In this document: in pieces, positions 44,397 to 53,767 of the stretch
How positions within the stretch are numbered: position 1 is the first letter of the stretch
Layout of the letters: every line of letters begins with the position of its first letter
DNA from: Thalassotalea_A litorea
GTDB taxonomy: Bacteria; Pseudomonadota; Gammaproteobacteria; Enterobacterales; Alteromonadaceae
Direction: 5' to 3'
Length of the DNA: 64,000 nt
Assembly (NCBI RefSeq): GCF_043642205.1
Contig: NZ_JBHZSG010000007.1
Span: forward strand, 62,001-126,000
Notes under the pieces: model-generated
Seen by the model: only the letters and a program-made list of their open reading frames with translations
Database searches by the model: none
Told to the model about the DNA's origin: nothing
Translations under genes and position numbers: made by a program

Positions 44397-46826
44397 TTAA
44401 GAATGCAAAATACTCTGCAATACATCATCATCGGTTAGATCGCGGATAAGTTTATCTAAATCTGCAAAACTGTCATTAGCAAGAAAACTGCCATTATCGT
44501 CAGAGCGAATGTATCCGTAATCACGTAGCGCATTGATAATGGCACTTTGTGCTTTTCTATCAATAAACTCTGGGGCATTGATATTATGAAGCGTCGACAT
44601 GCGACTAGCCAAAGCCGTAGCGTCAGCTTCCACTGTTGAACGGCTAACCGGCTGTAATTGACCGATAAGTCGCATGACTATCGCGTAGCGCTGAATGGTT
44701 TCACTGGCACAACTGGCCATCAAAGTGAGGGTATAGCCCTGCTCATGTTCATCGATAATCGACCAGTAACCTGCTTTCGTTTGTTTAACCAGATTCTGTT
44801 CCGAGAATACACTCAGTAAGGCCTCTATCTGTTCTTTTATTTGTGCTTTATCCTGCCATAAGAACAATTCAGCTTTGAATAGCGACATTAGGGTTGCGAC
44901 GGATTCGGTTAAATCTTCCGTCGTTAATTTCTCATACGATTTTAACAACCGGCATAATAACGACGGCAAAATATAGGCATGAATAATATTATTTCGGTAA
45001 TAGCCCATTTCCAGTGACGCGTTTTTATCTAATGATAAAATCTGGCCGAGCTTATCGTCCTTAACTTCCACTTTATTCAGCTTGATAACCTGCTCAACCA
45101 AAGCTTCGCCATCTTCGTCAGGAATTGACATATCTACACAGTAAGGTGCGTTACGCTGCACATCCACAAAGAAATTCAAATACTCAATCAATTCCTCTCG
45201 GGTCATGGCGTGTTGTTCAGAAGTCAGCAACACTAAAGCCGATAAGGTAACGGAGTTTAAGGCAACGGCTTTATTTATCTCGGTCATGACCTCATTTGCC
45301 ATGGAATTCACCGCAGGTGTTAACCAACTCGGTTTTGGCGGATCAATTGGATCAATGCTCTGTTTCCAATCCGGAACCTGAGTATTTAAGAATTCATTGA
45401 TATTGATAGGCTCGCCGAAGTTTACGTAGCCATTACCATAGTTTCGTAATTTGCGAATCGCTTTGATAATGCCAAACGCCGATTCTTTCTGTTTCGAGCT
45501 ACCCTTTAATTCTTTGTGATAACTGGCCACTTCCATAACGTGTTCATAGCCTATATACACCGGAACCAGCGTCAGAGGGCGATCGATTCCTTTAAGCATA
45601 CTTTGAATGGTCATCGCCAGCATACCGGTTTTCGGTTGTAGCAAACGTCCGGTGCGGCTACGCCCACCTTCGGTATAATATTTCACGGGATAACCGCGGG
45701 AGAATAACAACCCTAAGTATTCCCGAAAAATGGTTGAATACAGACGATTTCCTTTGAAACTTCGGCGAATAAAAAATGCGCCAGCTCTTCGGAAAATCGG
45801 ACCTGCCGGCCAAAAATCGAGGTTGATGCCAGCAGCAATGCGTGGCGTTGCTAATCCTTGCTGATAGATCACATAGGTAAGTAACAGATAGTCCATATGA
45901 GAGCGATGGCAGGGAACATAGATAATCTCATGGCCCGCCTGAGACAATTCCCGTAAACGATCACCATGTTTGACTTCAATATCATCGTACAATCGATTCC
46001 AAAGCCAGGCCAAAATTCTCTGACCAAGACGGATCGTGCTGTCTTTATAATCGGCGGCGATTTCATTCATCATTGCCAGCGCCTGCTTCTTCACTTCAGC
46101 TTCGCTGACGCCTTTAGCTTTCGCTTCATCGCTAATGACACGTTTAATTGATGGATTGGCAAACAGTGCGGTGAATTTTTGCTGACGGCCCATTAAGCGA
46201 GGACCTGTTGCAGCAATTGTTTGGCGGTGAAAATGAAAACGGGCAATTCGGATCAACTTGTGCGCTGCAACCTCATCGCTGCCTTGTTGTTCGACCATCT
46301 CCCGAAACGAAACCGCTTTCGAAAAACGCACTAAGGTGTCTCGTCCGGAGAATAATACAATCCAAAACTTTCGAAACCAACTGGGAGATTCTCGATCGGC
46401 GATGACCGTTCCCACATCGGCTTTCTCTTTATGTGGCGCTCGACCCCATAATATGTTCACCGGCACTAATTTCGCGTCTTCTTGCGGGTTTTCCTGATGG
46501 TGTTTTAATAACGCCTGACCCTGTTCAATTGCATGGGTGTCTCCCGCTTTGCGCCACGGCAACACAGGCGTTGGCTTATCAAGACACAGGCAACGATTAA
46601 ACTGCTTTCCACCGACTTCCACCACTTGCAAAGGATCTGGAAGATTAAGCTTTTTACAGGTCATTTGTAGTGCTAGCAGGTCGCTGGCAGATTTGTGACG
46701 GGTGATATAGAAAACCGATTTATTGTTTTCCAGATCCAAAGACTCCGCCGGATTGTCTGGAACGATTTTGCATCGCACCAACATTTTTATCGGCCAGGAA
46801 AGTAGAAAATAAAACAATGAGCGCAT
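44397..46826 (-). CDS. plsB: Glycerol-3-phosphate 1-O-acyltransferase
   Basis: This 809-residue protein is full length for PlsB. The acyltransferase motifs are IYVPCHRSHMDYLLLTYV (HX4D, near residue 305), GAFFIRRSFKGNRLY, VKYYTEGGRSRTGRLLQPKTGML and TLVPVYIGYEHVMEVASY. It acylates the sn-1 position of glycerol-3-phosphate with acyl-ACP or acyl-CoA at the inner membrane, the first step of phospholipid synthesis. The upstream 231-bp gap holds its promoter together with that of the divergent MFS gene. Confidence 0.97.
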   Translation of the reverse strand: MRSLFYFLLSWPIKMLVRCKIVPDNPAESLDLENNKSVFYITRHKSASDLLALQMTCKKLNLPDPLQVVEVGGKQFNRCLCLDKPTPVLPWRKAGDTHAIEQGQALLKHHQENPQEDAKLVPVNILWGRAPHKEKADVGTVIADRESPSWFRKFWIVLFSGRDTLVRFSKAVSFREMVEQQGSDEVAAHKLIRIARFHFHRQTIAATGPRLMGRQQKFTALFANPSIKRVISDEAKAKGVSEAEVKKQALAMMNEIAADYKDSTIRLGQRILAWLWNRLYDDIEVKHGDRLRELSQAGHEIIYVPCHRSHMDYLLLTYVIYQQGLATPRIAAGINLDFWPAGPIFRRAGAFFIRRSFKGNRLYSTIFREYLGLLFSRGYPVKYYTEGGRSRTGRLLQPKTGMLAMTIQSMLKGIDRPLTLVPVYIGYEHVMEVASYHKELKGSSKQKESAFGIIKAIRKLRNYGNGYVNFGEPININEFLNTQVPDWKQSIDPIDPPKPSWLTPAVNSMANEVMTEINKAVALNSVTLSALVLLTSEQHAMTREELIEYLNFFVDVQRNAPYCVDMSIPDEDGEALVEQVIKLNKVEVKDDKLGQILSLDKNASLEMGYYRNNIIHAYILPSLLCRLLKSYEKLTTEDLTESVATLMSLFKAELFLWQDKAQIKEQIEALLSVFSEQNLVKQTKAGYWSIIDEHEQGYTLTLMASCASETIQRYAIVMRLIGQLQPVSRSTVEADATALASRMSTLHNINAPEFIDRKAQSAIINALRDYGYIRSDDNGSFLANDSFADLDKLIRDLTDDDVLQSILHS

Positions 46827-47057
46827 ACGGAACTTAATTTAAAAACCTACAGAAAAATATCCGGCAATGATATCACTAATATCAGTACGTATTCCACAAT
46901 GAACAAATTTTAGTCGACTAATTAGAGAGTTACTTTTTTATTGTCAAATTGAGCAGGTTCGCGGGCGACAAGCACTTTTACGATTTATCTGAAAATTACT
47001 GGCTGGAGGGGGATTAAGCCTTATAATGCGCTACTTGCTAACCTTGGCTGTCATTGA

Positions 47058-48224
47058 ATGTCCACCTCAGATAAACATCGTATCAGCTTCAGATTCTATC
47101 TGCTAAGTGCCTTAGCCGGTCTAGCGGGTTCTTTGATTTATCCATTAATGAGCCTGTTTCTCGTCGATGGCTTAGGGGCAGAGCCGATTATGATTGGTGT
47201 TTATACCGTCAGTGTCACCCTATCGGGGTTGCTAATGAGCCAATGGCTAGGCAACAAAGCCGACCGGGGCAGCAATCCCAGAAAACTGTTTTCCATTGCC
47301 ATGTGCAGCTTTATGGTCGCGGTGATTATTTATGCCAATACTCAGAATTTTGTTTGGGTTTGGCTGGCTGGATTATCTTTTATGGCATTAGGCAATTCTG
47401 CGACGCCACAAATGCTTACGCTGGCGCGACAATGGGCTAATGATAATCGGGTCGATTCGACGATATTTAATGCCCGAATACGCGCCGCCATCTCATTTTC
47501 CTGGATGACAGGCCCACCTCTTGCCTTCGCCCTGGCATCTGCGTTTGGCTATCAAGTGTCATTTTATGCGGCCGCTGCCTGCGCATTGTTTGCGTTTGTG
47601 TACCTGCGATTTGGTGTTCCCGCAACTAATGGCTCCGAACCTTTACCGCAACATGATGATGTCGTGCATCCGGATTTTCGCTTTTGGCTATTGGCCATAG
47701 CCATGGCCGGCGGGATGGCTGCGAATCTGATGTATTCTTCATCCTTACCCTTGTATGTCGCCAGAGAATTAGAGTTTGCAACCCATTGGCCCGGGGTGTT
47801 CATGGGGCTGGTCGCGTGTCTGGAAATACCTGTCATGCTGTATTCTGCCAAACTGGCAAGACGAATCAGTAAGGAATGGGTGCTGGTGATTTCGTTTGCT
47901 TTTGCGATAACGTTTTATTTCGGCATTTTCAATGCCACTCAAGTATGGCAATTTCTCGCACTGCAAATCCTAAATGCCTTGTTTTACGGCTTGTTTGCGG
48001 GCGTAGGTTTGACTCTGATGCAAGAACAAATTCCAACCCGCGTCGGATTTACTTCGGCCGTTTATTCAAACGCATTAAAAATTGGCATGATGATTGGTGC
48101 AAGCATGACAGGATTGATTGCACAGTTCAGTAGCTTCCAATATGCGTCTATCGGTGCCATGTTAGCTGTTTTGATCGCCTTAATTAGCCTATGCGGTTTT
48201 CGTATTATTAATAATCGTCGCTAA
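47058..48224 (+). CDS. MFS transporter, Set-like sugar efflux family
   Basis: This 388-residue protein has 12 predicted transmembrane helices. Helix 1 region FYLLSALAGLAGSLIYPLMSLFL, an RGSNPRKLFS loop after helix 2-3 and FNARIRAAISFSWMTGPPLAFAL recall E. coli SetA/SetB sugar efflux transporters (RAQISLAWVIGPPLAF). It would export a small sugar or related compound by proton antiport. It is monocistronic, convergent with the hydrolase gene at the edge of the polyene cluster. Substrate not determined. Confidence 0.82.
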   Translation: MSTSDKHRISFRFYLLSALAGLAGSLIYPLMSLFLVDGLGAEPIMIGVYTVSVTLSGLLMSQWLGNKADRGSNPRKLFSIAMCSFMVAVIIYANTQNFVWVWLAGLSFMALGNSATPQMLTLARQWANDNRVDSTIFNARIRAAISFSWMTGPPLAFALASAFGYQVSFYAAAACALFAFVYLRFGVPATNGSEPLPQHDDVVHPDFRFWLLAIAMAGGMAANLMYSSSLPLYVARELEFATHWPGVFMGLVACLEIPVMLYSAKLARRISKEWVLVISFAFAITFYFGIFNATQVWQFLALQILNALFYGLFAGVGLTLMQEQIPTRVGFTSAVYSNALKIGMMIGASMTGLIAQFSSFQYASIGAMLAVLIALISLCGFRIINNRR

Positions 48225-48249
48225 TTTTAAACCGCAATTGAAAAGCACT

Positions 48250-48999
48250 TTACTTAGCTAAGTATTGCGGTTCAGTACTATTTGGATAAGTCGATAAATA
48301 ATAATAAACTGGGCGTAAATGCGAGGGGATTTTGTTGTCCGGCGCTAATGATACTTCCGTTATATCAAAAGAGTCACTACCGGGAATTGCTTGATTACTT
48401 CCCGGAACATTATCCAATGTAGAAAAATAAGTTTCATTAGCATCCCCGCAATTACCGAAATTTCGGATACCGAAATGCCAATCAAGTCCTCCAAATATTG
48501 TAACTGGGTCTAAATAGGTAACTTTAACAAACGCGTTTCGGTGCAACGTATTGCAAAGACCATAATTAATAAACCCTCCACAACTATGAGCAATCACGTG
48601 GATGTTTGTAACCTGATAGGTCTCATTAATTTGTTCTGCGATCTTTTCACCAATTCTTTTGCCATTAACTGAACAGGTAAGTGGATTATCGGAATATTGG
48701 CTCCAGTCTAAAGCCCACGCCACCACAGAAGAATCCACATCTTCAATTTTTTCTGCCAGTGACTCGGCCCAGGATTGAGGCGAGTCCTTAACACCATGTG
48801 AAATGATCACTAACTGGGTTTTATCACTTTCAATGACAGGAAAATCGACATGGTATTGGCGAGGGAAAAACATGTAAATTAGCAGCGATGCCGATAGCAG
48901 AATAAAAGCAATAACCGGCAGGTAAATGAGAAAAAACAACACCCAAAAACCATAGCGATTAGCGTGCATTTCTCGGAGTTTGTTAATCACTAAGGACAT
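48250..48999 (-). CDS. Membrane-anchored alpha/beta hydrolase (lipase-like)
   Basis: This 249-residue protein has an N-terminal transmembrane anchor at residues 17-45 (FWVLFFLIYLPVIAFILLSASLLIYMFF). The alpha/beta-hydrolase nucleophile motif is AHSCGGF (Ser in IHVIAHSCGGFINYGLC); the usual second Gly is present. TQLVIISHGVKDSPQSW gives the oxyanion strand. Its start overlaps the phosphopantetheinyl transferase gene by 17 bp, suggesting co-expression with the polyene pathway. It is not a standard member of such clusters. It may cleave or modify a lipid ester facing the periplasm; that is inference. Confidence 0.72.
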   Translation of the reverse strand: MSLVINKLREMHANRYGFWVLFFLIYLPVIAFILLSASLLIYMFFPRQYHVDFPVIESDKTQLVIISHGVKDSPQSWAESLAEKIEDVDSSVVAWALDWSQYSDNPLTCSVNGKRIGEKIAEQINETYQVTNIHVIAHSCGGFINYGLCNTLHRNAFVKVTYLDPVTIFGGLDWHFGIRNFGNCGDANETYFSTLDNVPGSNQAIPGSDSFDITEVSLAPDNKIPSHLRPVYYYLSTYPNSTEPQYLAK

Positions 49000-49642
49000 T
49001 AGTTAACTCTATTTGACTGACTTTCGTGGTCGCGGAGGCGACGAGGCTAAATGCATAATCTTCAGACGGTATACCAATACATTGCAGTTGATTGCTAGAT
49101 AATAACGCCTGGCTTTCCAATCCCAGCACCTTTAATAGCGAGAGTGATGTAGCTTTGCAAAGCGCTTCTTTTAGTGTCCACAGAAGATAAAATGTTTTGC
49201 TTGGATCCGATTCCTTTTGCAGCGCCTGATATTCTTCGTCCGCAAAACTATGTTTGGCAATACTCAACACATTGCGTCCCCGTTTGGGGACTTCAATATC
49301 TATACCTAGTGGAATATCCACGGGGTTTTCACTTACCGCTATTGCCAGCCAGCTTTTGCTATGACTTATCGACACCGAATATCCCAAATTTGTGTGTCCC
49401 TCCCAGGCCTCCAGCCTTTGCTTAACACCATTAAACTGGATAGTAATGCTCCTGGGCTCAATATTCGCGAGTTTGCTCAACCAATACTTTAATACATATC
49501 TCGACGCCACAAATAACCTGGCATGATTACCCCGACGCATGTTCATCTGAACAAGTTCCTCCTGATTCAACAGTTCCAGTAATTGACCATCGCCCAAATT
49601 TAGAGCGTCGATGTTAAATATTAAATATAAGACTCTTTCCAT
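48983..49642 (-). CDS. 4'-phosphopantetheinyl transferase (Sfp type)
   Basis: This 219-residue protein has the motifs PLGIDIEVPKRGR (Mg2+-binding Asp/Glu) and SFADEEYQALQKES...FYLLWTLKEALCKA (WxxKEA). It transfers phosphopantetheine from CoA to a serine of acyl carrier proteins, activating them. Next to an aryl-polyene type cluster it most likely primes the dedicated carrier proteins, which lie outside the window. Lower-case differences in the N-terminal half are normal for this family. It precedes the alpha/beta hydrolase gene in a two-gene operon. Confidence 0.9.
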   Translation of the reverse strand: MERVLYLIFNIDALNLGDGQLLELLNQEELVQMNMRRGNHARLFVASRYVLKYWLSKLANIEPRSITIQFNGVKQRLEAWEGHTNLGYSVSISHSKSWLAIAVSENPVDIPLGIDIEVPKRGRNVLSIAKHSFADEEYQALQKESDPSKTFYLLWTLKEALCKATSLSLLKVLGLESQALLSSNQLQCIGIPSEDYAFSLVASATTKVSQIELTNVLSD

Positions 49643-49754
49643 TTCATTGATAAATTACAAATTTTGTTTTTTATACTACAATCGAGCGTGTTAAAAAATT
49701 GCTAATCTAATCTTTTAACTGAATGAATGTGTTTAATGAAAGGACCAACACACG

Positions 49755-50141
49755 ATGAAAAAGCTTTACCTTATTATTCTAGTGACGTTGACACTGGCTG
49801 GATGTGCAAAGACTCAACCTGTTTATAACGTTTCCGAGCATGCTGTTCCGGCCAACGTTGAATCATCAAAAGTGCAAGATAGCATAATCGATGCTCTGAA
49901 ATACAAGCGTTGGACAATCGAAGAAAAAAAGCCGGGCGAGGTAGTCGCCAATATTTACGTTCGTAGCCATCAGGCTCGTATTCGCATTACCTATGATACC
50001 CAAAATTACAATATCGAGTACGTTGACAGTTCAAACCTGAAATATTCTGAACAGAAAAACACCATACACAGAAACTACAATAAGTGGATTCAATTGCTAG
50101 AGCAAGAAATCGATACTCGATTAAATAATCTTCAATATTAA
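49755..50141 (+). CDS. Small lipoprotein of unknown function
   Basis: This 128-residue protein has a lipoprotein signal peptide MKKLYLIILVTLTLAGCAKTQ. The mature part is mostly beta/alpha with HAVPANVESSKVQDSIIDALKYKRWTIEEKKPGEVVANIYVRSHQARI, a pattern seen in small envelope lipoproteins. It is the only plus-strand gene inside the polyene locus, between the PPTase pair and the biosynthetic operon, and converges on the latter with a shared terminator. A direct role in the pathway cannot be shown. Confidence 0.8.
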   Translation: MKKLYLIILVTLTLAGCAKTQPVYNVSEHAVPANVESSKVQDSIIDALKYKRWTIEEKKPGEVVANIYVRSHQARIRITYDTQNYNIEYVDSSNLKYSEQKNTIHRNYNKWIQLLEQEIDTRLNNLQY

Positions 50142-50153
50142 TTATATTGAAAC

Positions 50154-50181
50154 AAAAAAGGTTCCAACTGGAACCTTTTTT
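50154..50181. terminator. Bidirectional rho-independent terminator
   Basis: AAAAAAGGTTCC and GGAACCTTTTTT form a 12-bp stem around an AACT loop, in the 39-bp gap between the convergent lipoprotein gene and the last gene of the polyene operon. It gives T-runs on both strands. Confidence 0.9.
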
Positions 50182-51404
50182 CATTTCACACGCTTGAAAA
50201 TTAGTGAGGTATTAATACCGCCGAATGCAAAATTATTTGTCATCACATAATCCGTTTCTATTTGTCTAGGTTCGGTCATCAAATAATCAAGTGGAGCACA
50301 TTCAGAGTCAACTGTATCGAGATTTAGCGTCGGCGCGAACCAGTTATCATTCATCATATTAATCGACGCCCAGGCTTCAATTGCTCCACAAGCACCTAAA
50401 GTGTGCCCCAGATAACTTTTTAATGAACTAATAGCTACCTTACCAAACACCTCATGAGTCGCCTGCGATTCAGCAATATCCCCTCTTTCCGTCGAGGTAC
50501 CGTGTGCATTTACATAACCAATCTGTTCAGGATCCACCTGCGCATCCGCAATCGCTAAGTCCATCGCCGTTTTCATAGTCTCAGCCGTGGGCTGAGTAAT
50601 GTGCATGCCATCAGCATTGGTACCAAAACCAATTAATTCGGCATAAATCTTTGCACCACGTGATTTCGCATGCTCGTATTCTTCGATAATTAGAGTACAA
50701 GCACCTTCACCAATGACTAAACCATCTCGCCCCTGATCGAAAGGTCTGGGTGTTTGTGAAGGAGAATCATTTTTCGTTGATGTGGCATATAAAGTATCAA
50801 AAACCGCGGCCTCAGAAACGCATAGTTCTTCCCCACCGCCAGCGATCATGACTTTTTGCTTACCATATTTGATTGCTTCATATGCATAACCAATAGCCTG
50901 AGAACCGGAGGTACAAGCCGAGCTTGTTGTAATCGTACGTCCTTTCAGCCCAAAGAATACACCAACATTTACCGCGGTAGTGTGAGCCATCATTTGAATA
51001 TAACTAGTTGCCGTAACCCCCTGCATGGAGCCAGTCGCCAACATGTTCCCAAATGGAACTATCGGGTCGGTCGACCCTGTAGAGGAGCCATACGCAATAC
51101 CCGTCTGACCATTGGTCAGGCTGGGGTGCTCGAGAAGGTTTGCTTCTTCCAAAGCCAATTCAGTGGCTCGAGTCGCCATCAAGGAAACTCGGCCCATCGA
51201 GCGCACTTTCTTGCGCTTATAGTGAGCCGGCTTTATGAAATGCTCAACAGGGGCACCAAGCTTTGTGTTAAGTCCGTTAACGAAGCCCCATTCATCCATC
51301 ACTTTTACAGCATTTTTCTGTTCTGCTACTGACGCTTTAAATTCTGACCAAGTATCTCCAAGCGCGGTTATCGCAGACATACCTGTAACAACGACCCGCT
51401 TCAT
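50181..51404 (-). CDS. Beta-ketoacyl-ACP synthase (FabF-like), polyene cluster
   Basis: This 407-residue KAS II type condensing enzyme has the full catalytic triad: Cys164 (TTSSACTSGSQA), His301 (YVNAHGTSTERGD) and His334 (KSYLGHTLGACG). It would extend the growing aryl-polyene chain with malonyl-ACP. It is the promoter-distal gene of the operon, sharing one base with the ketoreductase stop. It corresponds to one of the two ketosynthases at the end of Ape-type clusters (ApeO/ApeR position). As both ketosynthases here keep the Cys, neither looks like a chain-length factor. Confidence 0.9.
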   Translation of the reverse strand: MKRVVVTGMSAITALGDTWSEFKASVAEQKNAVKVMDEWGFVNGLNTKLGAPVEHFIKPAHYKRKKVRSMGRVSLMATRATELALEEANLLEHPSLTNGQTGIAYGSSTGSTDPIVPFGNMLATGSMQGVTATSYIQMMAHTTAVNVGVFFGLKGRTITTSSACTSGSQAIGYAYEAIKYGKQKVMIAGGGEELCVSEAAVFDTLYATSTKNDSPSQTPRPFDQGRDGLVIGEGACTLIIEEYEHAKSRGAKIYAELIGFGTNADGMHITQPTAETMKTAMDLAIADAQVDPEQIGYVNAHGTSTERGDIAESQATHEVFGKVAISSLKSYLGHTLGACGAIEAWASINMMNDNWFAPTLNLDTVDSECAPLDYLMTEPRQIETDYVMTNNFAFGGINTSLIFKRVK

Positions 51405-52129
51405 CAGGCAATTCCACCATTTACAGAAATTACCTGGCGAGTAATGTATGCAGCATCGTCAGACATTAAAAATGATACAGTGCCTGCTACTTCCTGCACA
51501 TTACCAGCCCGCTTTAACGGGATCATTTTTAGCATTTGCTCTATAGGAACATCTTCTGTCATATCGGTATCGATTAAGCCCGGGGCGACGCAATTGACAC
51601 ATATTTTTCGTTTAGCGAGTTCCAAAGCAAGCGCTTTTGTGGCACCAATAATTCCTGCTTTAGCAGCACTGTAATTTACCTGGCCGCGATTTCCTATCAT
51701 GCCGGAAACTGAAGCCATAGTAATAATTCTGCCTCCCTGGCGTGACTGCACCATAGGCATTACCGTTGGTTTGACTACATTGTAAAACCCTTCGAGTCCG
51801 GTTTTAACAACGACATCCCAATCCTCTCCTGTCATCGCTGGAAATGCCATATCACGAGTAATTCCTGCGTTACAAACAACGCCATAATAGTGCCCGAATT
51901 GCGCAATATCTTCACAAATTTGCTGCTCTGCGGCTTCTCTGTCACACACATCAAATTGTAAAACACTGACATTTCTTCCCAGTGCTTTGATTTTTTCAGC
52001 GGTGTCATTCGCGGCATCAATACCACTTCGACAATGGACAGTAATATCATATCCTTGAGACGCCAGTTTTAAGGCAATAGCTTTTCCGATACCGCGACTT
52101 GAACCGGTTACAAGTACTCTTTTATTCAC
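51404..52129 (-). CDS. 3-oxoacyl-ACP reductase (FabG-like, SDR), polyene cluster
   Basis: This 241-residue short-chain dehydrogenase has the nucleotide motif VLVTGSSRGIGKAIAL, the NAG motif VVCNAGITRDMAF, and catalytic Ser and YxxxK in MASVSGMIGNRGQVNYSAAKAG. It reduces the beta-keto group to hydroxyl before dehydration, matching the ketoreductase (ApeQ position) of aryl-polyene clusters. It lies between the dehydratase and the terminal ketosynthase with 2-bp and 1-bp junctions. Confidence 0.92.
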   Translation of the reverse strand: MNKRVLVTGSSRGIGKAIALKLASQGYDITVHCRSGIDAANDTAEKIKALGRNVSVLQFDVCDREAAEQQICEDIAQFGHYYGVVCNAGITRDMAFPAMTGEDWDVVVKTGLEGFYNVVKPTVMPMVQSRQGGRIITMASVSGMIGNRGQVNYSAAKAGIIGATKALALELAKRKICVNCVAPGLIDTDMTEDVPIEQMLKMIPLKRAGNVQEVAGTVSFLMSDDAAYITRQVISVNGGIA

Positions 52130-52131
52130 GA

Positions 52132-52581
52132 TTAATCCTTAATAAAACTCAATGGGTCGTCCGGTTGAAATACATTTAATTTGGCCACAACAACAAGGTT
52201 ATTGCCTTCATATATCGCACAATCAAACACGCTAAGGCCAGAGTCTTCTTTGTAAACTTCCTCGACCTTTATTTCGTAACGAGTCTGAACATTAAAATTT
52301 GACTCAAATATTTTGTACTTGCGACTACCCAATAAAAAACCTGGTTTTACCTGTTCGCCATCGTTTAGCGCATTGGCACCCGCATATGCGGCGATGGTTT
52401 GCGCCATATATTCAATACCAATATAGGCTGGGACACCTTTGATAACGTCCTGATAAAAAGGCGAGCTTGTCTGAATCGTGACTTCGCAGATGGCCGACTG
52501 ACGATCAAACTCGACAAGAGAATCTAATAAAACCATCGGAGGACGATGTGCCAAAACATCAACAATTGAATAATCAGTCAC
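52132..52581 (-). CDS. 3-hydroxyacyl-ACP dehydratase-like hot-dog protein, polyene cluster
   Basis: The frame reaches 52671, but residues before 52581 lie inside the upstream ketosynthase gene and do not look like the family. GTG at 52581 opens TDYSIVDVLAHRPPMVLLDSL, the usual N-terminus (about 149 residues). AYIGIEYMAQTIAAYAGANA is the FabZ/FabA-like central helix. It would dehydrate beta-hydroxyacyl-ACP to the trans-enoyl form, building the conjugated double bonds (ApeP position). The GTG overlaps the ketosynthase stop by 8 bp. Confidence 0.85.
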   Translation of the reverse strand: MTDYSIVDVLAHRPPMVLLDSLVEFDRQSAICEVTIQTSSPFYQDVIKGVPAYIGIEYMAQTIAAYAGANALNDGEQVKPGFLLGSRKYKIFESNFNVQTRYEIKVEEVYKEDSGLSVFDCAIYEGNNLVVVAKLNVFQPDDPLSFIKD

Positions 52582-53761
52582 CTGCTTTCCCCAATATGAC
52601 GCTGGTATTATTACCGCCGAATGCAAATGAGTTGGATAAAGCATAGCAAAGCTTCGAAGCCGGCAGGCCATCGCTCAATCGTATACCCCGAATCTGTTTA
52701 TCTATAGGAAAATCACTGCGATTTTCAGGTAAACGATCTTCCTGATTACCATCACCTAACAACAAAAACAACAACCCTGCTTCCAGAGCACCGGCGGCTC
52801 CTAAAGTATGTCCAGTTAGCCTTTTAGTTGAACTACAGGGCACTTTGTCCTGGAATAAATGGTAAATGGCATTTGCTTCCATCGAATCGTTTTTTGTTGT
52901 ACCGGTACCATGAAGGTTTACATAATCGATATCATCGGTTCCCAAACCGGCCTCTTCAAGCGCCTGTTCCATCGCCTTGATTGCTCCGCGCCCATCAGGT
53001 TCAGGTGCAGAGATATGGTAGGCGTCAGAGGATTCCCCCGTACCAGCAAGTAAAATAGATGATTTTTGCGCACTCATAACAAATAAAGCAGCAGCCTCAC
53101 CGATATTGATGCCATCTCGCTGCTCACTGAATGGATTACACTTATTCGCCGCAGTCGATTCCAGGGCATGAAACCCGTTAATAGGCAGTCGACTCAAAGT
53201 ATCGACACCTCCACAAATAACGATTTCCGCTGTGCCACTGGTAATTAGTGCTCTGGCACTGGCTAACGCTTTCGCACTCGAGCTGCAAGCGGTTGAGATA
53301 CTGTAAGCGGGCCCTTGCGCTTCAATATATTGCGCTAAAAATTCCGCCGGAGCATTCATTTCCTGAACCTTGTAATCAAATCCATCAGGAAACTGCTTAG
53401 TCTTAGAATACTGCTCTACAGCAAGTTCACCCTCTTTTATCCCTGAAGTACTAGTACCAATGACTACTGCGACCTTTTTCGGGTCGGTATGTATCGAAAG
53501 CGCCTTGTAGGATGCTTCTATTTGCTGAAATGCGGCCAATGCGAGCTGATTATTGCGACTTTGCTGGACGTTTTCTGTTGAATCTAACTGCGGCAACTCA
53601 AACGCTACTTCGCCTACATAAAATTGATTATCATCAATACTGAAGTTATCGGTACAAACCAGGTACTCTTGATTTTTAGGGGAAATTAAAGCTTCGGTGA
53701 CCTGCTGTTTGCCATTACCAAGGCTACAAATTATTCCTAAGTCATTTAGATAAACATTCAC
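52574..53761 (-). CDS. Beta-ketoacyl-ACP synthase, second, polyene cluster
   Basis: This 395-residue thiolase-fold condensing enzyme has Cys159 (YSISTACSSSAKAL), His284 (YVNLHGTGTTKND) and His318 (RLTGHTLGAAGALEAG). It is more divergent from FabF than the terminal ketosynthase and probably handles the starter or late elongation step. The start is GTG at 53761, preceded by GGAGTAACAACCC. It sits between the DUF3261 lipoprotein and the dehydratase genes, the usual Ape-type order. Confidence 0.88.
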   Translation of the reverse strand: MNVYLNDLGIICSLGNGKQQVTEALISPKNQEYLVCTDNFSIDDNQFYVGEVAFELPQLDSTENVQQSRNNQLALAAFQQIEASYKALSIHTDPKKVAVVIGTSTSGIKEGELAVEQYSKTKQFPDGFDYKVQEMNAPAEFLAQYIEAQGPAYSISTACSSSAKALASARALITSGTAEIVICGGVDTLSRLPINGFHALESTAANKCNPFSEQRDGINIGEAAALFVMSAQKSSILLAGTGESSDAYHISAPEPDGRGAIKAMEQALEEAGLGTDDIDYVNLHGTGTTKNDSMEANAIYHLFQDKVPCSSTKRLTGHTLGAAGALEAGLLFLLLGDGNQEDRLPENRSDFPIDKQIRGIRLSDGLPASKLCYALSNSFAFGGNNTSVILGKAGD

Positions 53762-53767
53762 GGGTTG

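Noticed and set aside
46538..46550. TGGGTGTCT inside plsB
   Set aside because: An isolated coding match; no palindrome or neighbouring copies, unlike the flanks of the transposase.
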